A DNA stretch of 64,000 nt, from contig NC_092497.1 in assembly GCF_047495875.1 (NCBI RefSeq), positions 66,944,992-67,008,991 on the forward strand, in the 5' to 3' direction. A program made the position numbers and the translations under genes. Below the pieces are notes generated by a model, which saw only the letters and a list, made by a program, of their open reading frames with translations, made no database searches and was not told where the DNA came from. The stretch is from Pithys albifrons albifrons (Eukaryota > Chordata > Aves > Passeriformes > Thamnophilidae). Shown here piece by piece: positions 57,167 through 64,000 of the stretch (the first letter of the stretch is position 1; each line of letters starts with the position of its first letter).

Positions 57167-60100
57167 CCCACAGAGACACCTCCTCCCTCCCTTTTCTCAG
57201 TACACTAATTCTGCCATTCTTCCCAGCTAATTTTATGTTTCACAAATATTGTTCTGGTGACAGAGCGAACTGTAGCCAATATTGGTCCTCATTAAACTAT
57301 ACAGAACATCCTAAGGAGCCAGTACGTGCCATAAAATAAACCACATAAATATAAGCACAAAATATCCTTTTCATTTTTCAGTAAAATGCCCAAATCATGA
57401 CAAAAGAATTTGACTTATTGCTAGTCACTCTCATAACAAAATTTGTACTGGAACACATTTGCTGCCTTGTTTTTTTCAGTGGCTGGAAAAGGGCAAGGCA
57501 GAGTTTTCCAAGCCCTAATTACTGATTCTCTATGGATCTCAGTGTGGTCACTTAATTCCTACTTAGTGGATAAAACAAATTCAGACAAGGATGGACAAAA
57601 CTTCGGATAATGAGAGATGGCTAACTTATCCAAAATATTGATAATATTTTCTGTTAGAAATAAAACTTAATCAAAGAACTGTTACTGCTATTATTTTGCT
57701 AAAATACACACTTGTATTTAGTTCCTACACATGCTAAAACATGCTGTATCTGAAGCTTACATGCTGCGAAATACCCAGCTTCCATTCCTATTAGGCTGTT
57801 TCTCAGAGTTAAAATCCACATAATCTTACACGTAATGAACTCTGAAATACTCTTGTGCTATCTTTTGGTTTCTTCTTAACCAGGTATTTACATTTCAAGG
57901 TGCCTTTTAATAGAACCCATGTACAGAGAAATTGAATAGGTATTTCCTTAATTACTATTATTCAAAATAACCCTGAAAATAAGCCTGCATTTTTGATAGG
58001 GGATTCCCAAATTTTTGCTATTCCCCATTCCAAGCCCCCTGAAATGTCTAAAGATGTAATCTTGTTCTTAACACAAAGATTCCCTAATGACCAAAGAGCT
58101 ACAGATATAGTATTGACAGCTTTTTTCTTAGAGAAAGACATAAGCACAAACTTTAAATATTTTTACTATTTCAGGTCTTTTAAATGACACTTTAATTTAC
58201 CCAGATTTACCATTCTGGTTGCACCCAAGGCTTAGTTAGCATGTCTCCTGAGGCTAGTCTTTTAATGTGAATAGTTCTCCTGTAAAAGGGAGACACATAT
58301 GAAGGATAAAGCTTTATCATTTGTGTGTCTGAAAGTTTTTTCTAATGACATTCTAGTGCATCTTAGCATAAGTGTTAAAGATAAGATATATAAAAACAAG
58401 TTTTGGAAATTCAAATTAAAGAAAAATGGATTTTGTTCAACTAAAGTGCTCTGTGTGTGCCTGCGTAAACTTTAGCAAATGCAAGTAATAGCCTTCAGAG
58501 TTAATAAATTAGTGTTAAATTAGTATTAGTGTTTTACACAGTGTTTGACTAAGGATTCCTGGAAGAGCTGCCCTTAGAAGTCTGGAGGACATATTATTAA
58601 ATACATCTTTCTTTGTATGTATTAGTCTGTCATGGTTCATCTCTATTATTCCATGGAGGAAGTTCAAACTCAGCAAGTTAGCACAGGATGCCCAGGGCAC
58701 CTAAACAACATTGAAATCTGAATCTAACCATTTGCTACAAAACCATGCAAGAACTTTTTCTCAAAAAGAAGCCTTGTCTAAAACCTTTATTTGTTCAATT
58801 TTAATGTTAGTTTATTTGAATTCTTTTTATGGTAATATTATTAGTGTTTCCAAGTATTCCCATTAATTTATATAGGCTATAGCTCACATATGGCTGATGA
58901 CATTTTTTGCTTCCTTCTCTTGAGAGATTTTGCTTTTCTTCCTATAGAGTTATTCTGTCTGGGTCCCATCATTTCAAAACAGTGTATTTTAAAACAAAAG
59001 TTCAAAAAATAGTAGGAATTGCCTTAAATTTGAAGGGAGATATATGTTCTACCTTTATCTGAGCAGTTTTGAATTTATTGACTTCTTGATTTTTCAGTTA
59101 CATAGACTACCTGACTATAATAAGGTACTCTTGAATTAACACACTATTTTAGTTTTTCTTGCAGTGGTCGTTATAGTAAAGATTGATAAAATCAGTGGCC
59201 TTCATGGATGTTTAACAAGTGAGATGAGAAAATCGGTGATAAAATTAATTTTATTAAATAAATATGAAAAAAGGAGTAGATCCACTTTTCAAAACTTTTT
59301 GTGTAAAAGGGACCTCTCTGTTTGATTATAATAAGGCTTATGAGAGCATATAAAAAGGATAAGAAGTGGTTTTAAATAATGTTTATAACATTTTTCCTGA
59401 ATTTCAAGTTGTGCTATTTGTTGGTAGATTTAGCTGGACTTCAGCCTTATTTAGATAGTGGAAAAAGATGGGAATCTTACTTGCATTGCATTGCTGTACT
59501 GCACTGCAAAAATCAGTCTAGGGGGGGTTCATAATATTACTTATAATTAGGTGCCTGGTTTTTTTCCTCACTGCGATGAGGTAACTGCAGTAGCAGTTTC
59601 TAAACTAAGGGTAATTATGAGTTGCTCCCAGACATTGCTTCTGTTTTTGTGGGAAAATCAATGAGAAGGAAAGAACAAAAAAAAGAAAAGAAACAGAGAA
59701 ACTGCTTTTTAAAAGTAATCTTCCTCATTGCTATTCCTTATCTCAGATATAAGATAACTTGATCATACACAGAGTTGCCATAAAAGTAACAATAACCTGT
59801 TAATTGCCCCTAAAAATTAAATGTTTTTCATAAAAATTCTCAAATAATAAATTTTATTTAACTCATAATGCAATCACATATTTTCTGTTGAAGATAGCTT
59901 TTGCCAGAAAATCTAATAGTGTCTTTATCTGATTTTTTTCAATTCTTAATGCGTTATTTATGCTATTGGGCCAGATCTTTCATGCAATCAAAAACAGAAA
60001 CTTGAATGCCCATATACCTAGACTCAGTGGGATCTTGACTTGAGAGAAATGATATTTGAAAGCATTCATTTGTAAATGTAACAAAAATCGCAGAAGTGAG

Positions 60101-60385
60101 AATCCTGGAAGTACTTTTAATTCATTATTTGAATCTATCTAGATTCAAGTAACCACTATGGTCATGAGAATAAATTCTTTTTGAATTTTTGTTGGTTTGT
60201 GAATTTGCACACTTCAAGACATAGTCAACTGCATTCCCACACAAACCATTATTTGGAATATTTTCTTCATTGTTACTTAAGAATATTCCAAATATCAAGT
60301 ATATGAACTTCTACAAATTGCCACAAACTTCTTCTTAGCCAAATCCTGTGCAAGAAAGTACCTTTCTATATGCAACTAAGTTTGT

Positions 60386-60402
60386 AATATATATATATAT
60401 AA
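60386..60402. repeat. (TA)n microsatellite
   Basis: A short run of about eight TA units. Confidence 0.8.
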
Positions 60403-60550
60403 TGAAATCAGAGAGATTCCACATTAAATTGTAAAAGTTTCAGGTCCATAGTTTGATACAGAAAATGTGAAGTTGTATACACATGGGAAATAGGGAATGT
60501 TTCTGTGGTATACAAATACACCATTCCAAATTCTGAAAGACAGATACAAA

Positions 60551-60590
60551 CACATACATATGCATATACATATACATATATATTTATACA
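60551..60590. repeat. CATATA-type microsatellite
   Basis: Irregular tandem CATACA, CATATA and TATA units over about 40 bases. Confidence 0.75.
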
Positions 60591-60728
60591 ATACTAGATA
60601 CAAAAATCTAACTTGTCATATGTTAGCTCAAAGCTTTAAATGCTTCTTAATTCCTTAAAAGATTTTGTGGGTTTCAGTAATCCATCTGAACTGGTACTAC
60701 AGTATACTGTCATAGCTATTACTAAAAC

Positions 60729-60785
60729 AACCCCCCCAAAAAAAAAAAAAACCCCACCAAAAAACAACAAACCACAAAAAACCCT
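60729..60785. repeat. A/C-rich simple repeat
   Basis: Alternating A runs and C runs (C8, A14, CCCC, then ACAACAAACC-type text) over about 57 bases. No upstream element explains it as a retroposon tail. Confidence 0.75.
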
Positions 60786-63700
60786 ATTGACAATCATTTA
60801 AAGTCATTATCATTTCTGTGCTAAAGTAGAAGGTTCTTTCTGGTATCTCTCAGTTAGCCCAAGCTACCTGAAACACTGATTTATACATTTTATCTTTTTG
60901 TAATTTTTTTTCCAGGTGTTCAAGGTGAAGGAACAGCCATCTCAAAATTCTGCACTGAGAATTACAAAGGATTGGGAAAACTTTATAAACTAAGGATTTT
61001 AAAAATTTTAAGTAATGGAGCCTATAACGTAACACCAGAGCATTTCCAAAGACAAAAGAGAGATAGTCCATTTCAGAGAAGCTGTGCAACTAGGAAAATA
61101 TCTACATATGGATATGAACACACCATCACGAAATGAAGACTACTGACTATATTTTATGTGGGATGTGATAACTGCTACTAGTATTATTTAGCATTCTCAG
61201 GATCCTATCATAAAAGCTCAGTCCAACGATGATGCAGGTAGTTCAGGTAATGGCCAGGCAGGTGGGAGAGACCTGGAACAAAAAATTTTCCCTGGGACAA
61301 TGAGCAGAAAATAACTTGATGTTGTCATCATGTATCTAATATGTTCAGGCTAGAAAATGTGGAGTACTCTCACAGAGACTAATCTATTTCTTATAAATAA
61401 AAATATCCCAAATATTCAATTTCTATCCAAAGCAGGGAGGAAACCTTCAAAATCAAATCAGAATTACCATTCTCCAGTTCACTTGTCTGTTTTTTCAGTC
61501 ATGAAGAAAATCAGGGGACTACAGCATCTTTTTAAAGAGTCTTTTTCCCTTGACTTCACAGGGCGATGTCTTTCAAAGTATTCAGTGACTGATGAGAGTG
61601 AATAGATTTAGGGCAGTAGTCAGAATACTAATGAAACCCTGATTATGTGGAACATCAGCTAAAAGGGTCTGCATCCTGGTCTTCCTTTTATGAATTACAT
61701 TGTTGGCACTGGCTTTTTTCGCATTGGCATGCTAAATAGCTCTCCGAAAGGTGTCTACCTTAAGTTTCTTTAACATGCATGCAATATAAGTAGTTTTACT
61801 TTATATTCTCAATGGTTTGTGCATCAGCCTTTGCAGAGAAGTGAAAGAAATCAAAGTAACAAAAAAAAATTTCTTTGGATAGTGTTGAAATATTTTTTTA
61901 ATCAAACAGTGTAACAGTAAGATGAAAAAAGACCTTAAAATCAGAAAACTAGTGTGGGATTTTATAAAATTAATACAATTAACCTACAGAGAATTTGGGG
62001 AGCTTCTAGAATTTAGCCAATTTTACAAAAAGCTTAGAATATTTAACAAAGAGCTTCCCATTTATATGACTGGAAATTATGTACATAAATCTTTAAAAAT
62101 GAAGCATTTAAGCTTTGAGGTATCATATATCTTTGCAAAACTTGTGGCAGAAATAAAGGATGACCTTTGTACTGAGAATGCATGGTAAATGACTGTGAAA
62201 ACAGGAAATTAAATTTATAAAGAAAATTGGCTTTTTCAGACATAACTTATTCAGATAATTTTGAAAATCCCAGCTTAGTTTAAGAGTGCATTTTTCCATT
62301 ATGTACTGTTAAAATCTGTTTGATGTTTTATTACAGACTAACTGTAAGATATTTTTATACCCCCCCAAACCCATTGATTTTTCATCAGTTTCTCATATAA
62401 AGTTAATCTTCATGATGTGCTAAATCCTCCCTGTATTAATAAAAACCAAACAATATCAGAAAAGAAACAGAGCCTTGATTCTCTAGTTTAATTACTGAAA
62501 TGTTTGATTTTCAATGCCTCAGTGCTTTTCCTTTGTACTTAACCAAAAGTAAGATTAGCACTCCATGTATTGCAGAATTTAAATTCTACATTTCCTTCCC
62601 CCTCTCAGGAAAAAAGATGATACTTGGAAATCAGGATTGCTGCCACCATCTTTAGATATTTGTTTTCATCTTAGCTTACCATTAGAAAAAACTATTCAAG
62701 TGGGAAATCATTTGCTAGTTTCCTTGTTGAAGGAACAATTTTACAATTGTTTAGTAGATATTTTATTGTTGTGTATGTGTATGCTACAATAATAAACTTG
62801 AACTGTAGCAAATTAATTGCATTTAACACAAGAAGGTATTTCCATTAACTACTTTTCTAGGTATACAATTTTAAAATGATTCAAGACAAAAACATTTGGT
62901 AAAGTTATTTGGTTATTGTGGACCACACAAAAAGATGTGGTGCCTTTCTCTGCTGCAGTTGACGAATAAGCAAAAGACATCCTTTGATTCATGTAGCCAA
63001 CTCTGAAAATGTCAAGCTGTTGATCACAAATGTTTTAGTATAATAAGGCTTTCTGTGTCCTAGAAAATATAAATGTTTATTGTTGTACAATAAACCAGCA
63101 GTGTCAATTTTAGGACTATTGAAAAAACAAAGAAAGATTAATGCTTGCCAAACAGAAAAGTCTAAAACTGACAGACTTGGATGAGGTGGGGGATGCTTTT
63201 TTACAAGCTTTTGAGAGGGTAGCTTAAGCAACAGTGAATAAACAAGAATTAAAAACTTCAGAAAATGCTTGAGAACACCCATTAAAAGGCCTTTAAAAGC
63301 CTCATGATTTAGACCTTGATCTGCCTGATAACTGAGATTATAGTAATCGTGTTCATTCCTTGTGAGTAATTTTTATTATTTTTTCTAACTGAAATAAAAA
63401 AGAATAAAATCAGAAATTGGGACATTCTGAGTTTAACTTAACTACTGTTTTCCAAAGAAATGGAACCTGGCATTCTTGCTATCTGTTGGTGGTCTTTGGG
63501 CAGAATAAACCCACAAACTCAGATCCTGCTAAAGGTATGAAATGTATGATTGGCTATGCATTTTCTGGATCCAGCAGCTAAAACGAGGACACAGAATTAT
63601 TGTAATGTTGTATTAGAGATGATAATCTGACTGTCGTATCAAAAGAAGGCATTGCTAAAGAGCATTAGTTAAAAAAAGTCAGACAGTCTGCTTTCCAGTC

Positions 63701-64000
63701 CCTTCAGGAATAAGCTAGTGAAGAGTTTTTATAGGCATGGGACAAAAGAGCTTTTCTGTGCTTTAACCTATTTAAAATACCTAAAATAAAGTCTTCCACT
63801 TATCTTCCTCATGTTTCTTCTGTTGCATTAGCAATTAAAAGGGATATATTTTGAGTGGTGGCATGACAGTTTTACAAAGCCTGGGAAGGGAGACAAAGGA
63901 TACTACTCATACAGAAAAAATACAGTGGAGGGGGGACAGGAGAAAGGAATGGGAAAAGGGTGTTTCACCCTCTGAAAATACATTGTAAAGCCCCTGGTAT

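Larger units (their letters stand above)
57167..64000. other. No gene seen; AT-rich with simple repeats
   Basis: Anonymous AT-rich sequence to the end of the window. It contains only simple repeats around 60.4-60.8 kb. The longest frames (61922-62188, 88 codons; 62989-63282, 97 codons) are AT-driven and not recognised. Confidence 0.6.

Noticed and set aside
61922..62188. 88-codon frame rich in Lys, Leu, Phe
   Set aside because: Composition is that of translated AT-rich DNA and no family features are visible.
1..64000. Search for CRISPR arrays, tRNA genes, rRNA operons and bacterial-type genes
   Set aside because: No regularly spaced identical repeats, no tRNA-type T-loop consensus, no long rRNA sequence and no operon-like spacing were seen. 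The 5S match is part of a retroposed unit.

Overview
The window looks like nuclear DNA from a bird. It is about 60-65% AT and has no bacterial-style gene layout. It carries many copies of the CR1 LINE, the dominant retrotransposon of birds and other sauropsids, and several long terminal repeats (LTRs) of avian endogenous retroviruses (ERVs). I could not assign an order within birds. No host protein-coding gene can be called with confidence. Almost every long open frame lies inside a retroelement or is antisense to one.

Layout. Positions 1-3.65 kb are anonymous AT-rich sequence. Positions 3.65-6.77 kb hold three CR1 pieces in -/+/- order: a young 5'-truncated copy with a readable reverse transcriptase, an older + fragment, and an older - copy. 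Positions 6.8-32 kb are mostly unique sequence, with an ancient CR1 near 10.7-11.2 kb and scattered LTRs. These LTRs are at 12.87-13.15 kb (followed by a primer-binding-site-like sequence), 17.87-18.27, 19.23-19.52, 23.31-24.01 (apparently inside an older LTR) and 28.73-29.35 kb (perfect 5-bp target duplication). Positions 32-46.7 kb hold an LTR-like block, a young truncated CR1 (33.84-34.49 kb), two older + CR1 pieces, and a recent 83-bp tandem duplication.

Positions 46.7-57.2 kb form a dense retroelement island. In order it contains a 5S-rRNA-derived SINE-like insertion with 12-bp flanking repeats, a 1.06-kb LTR-type block, a GC- and CpG-rich LTR, two further LTRs, and a nearly complete + CR1 (51.2-54.35 kb) with remnants of ORF1 esterase, endonuclease and reverse transcriptase. 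It ends with a nested, inverted LTR complex (54.44-55.99 kb) and an internally deleted LTR. Positions 57.2-64 kb are AT-rich and feature-poor apart from simple repeats.

Functionally, this is an intergenic or intronic stretch shaped by retrotransposition. CR1 ORF2 proteins would have inserted the CR1 copies. The 5S-derived insertion was probably moved in trans by some LINE. The LTRs are mainly solo relics left by recombination. The observations most worth following are the 5S-derived insertion, a stop codon shared by three CR1 copies, the nested inverted LTRs and the CpG-rich LTR. I found no evidence for a multi-gene system, CRISPR array, rRNA operon or tRNA gene.
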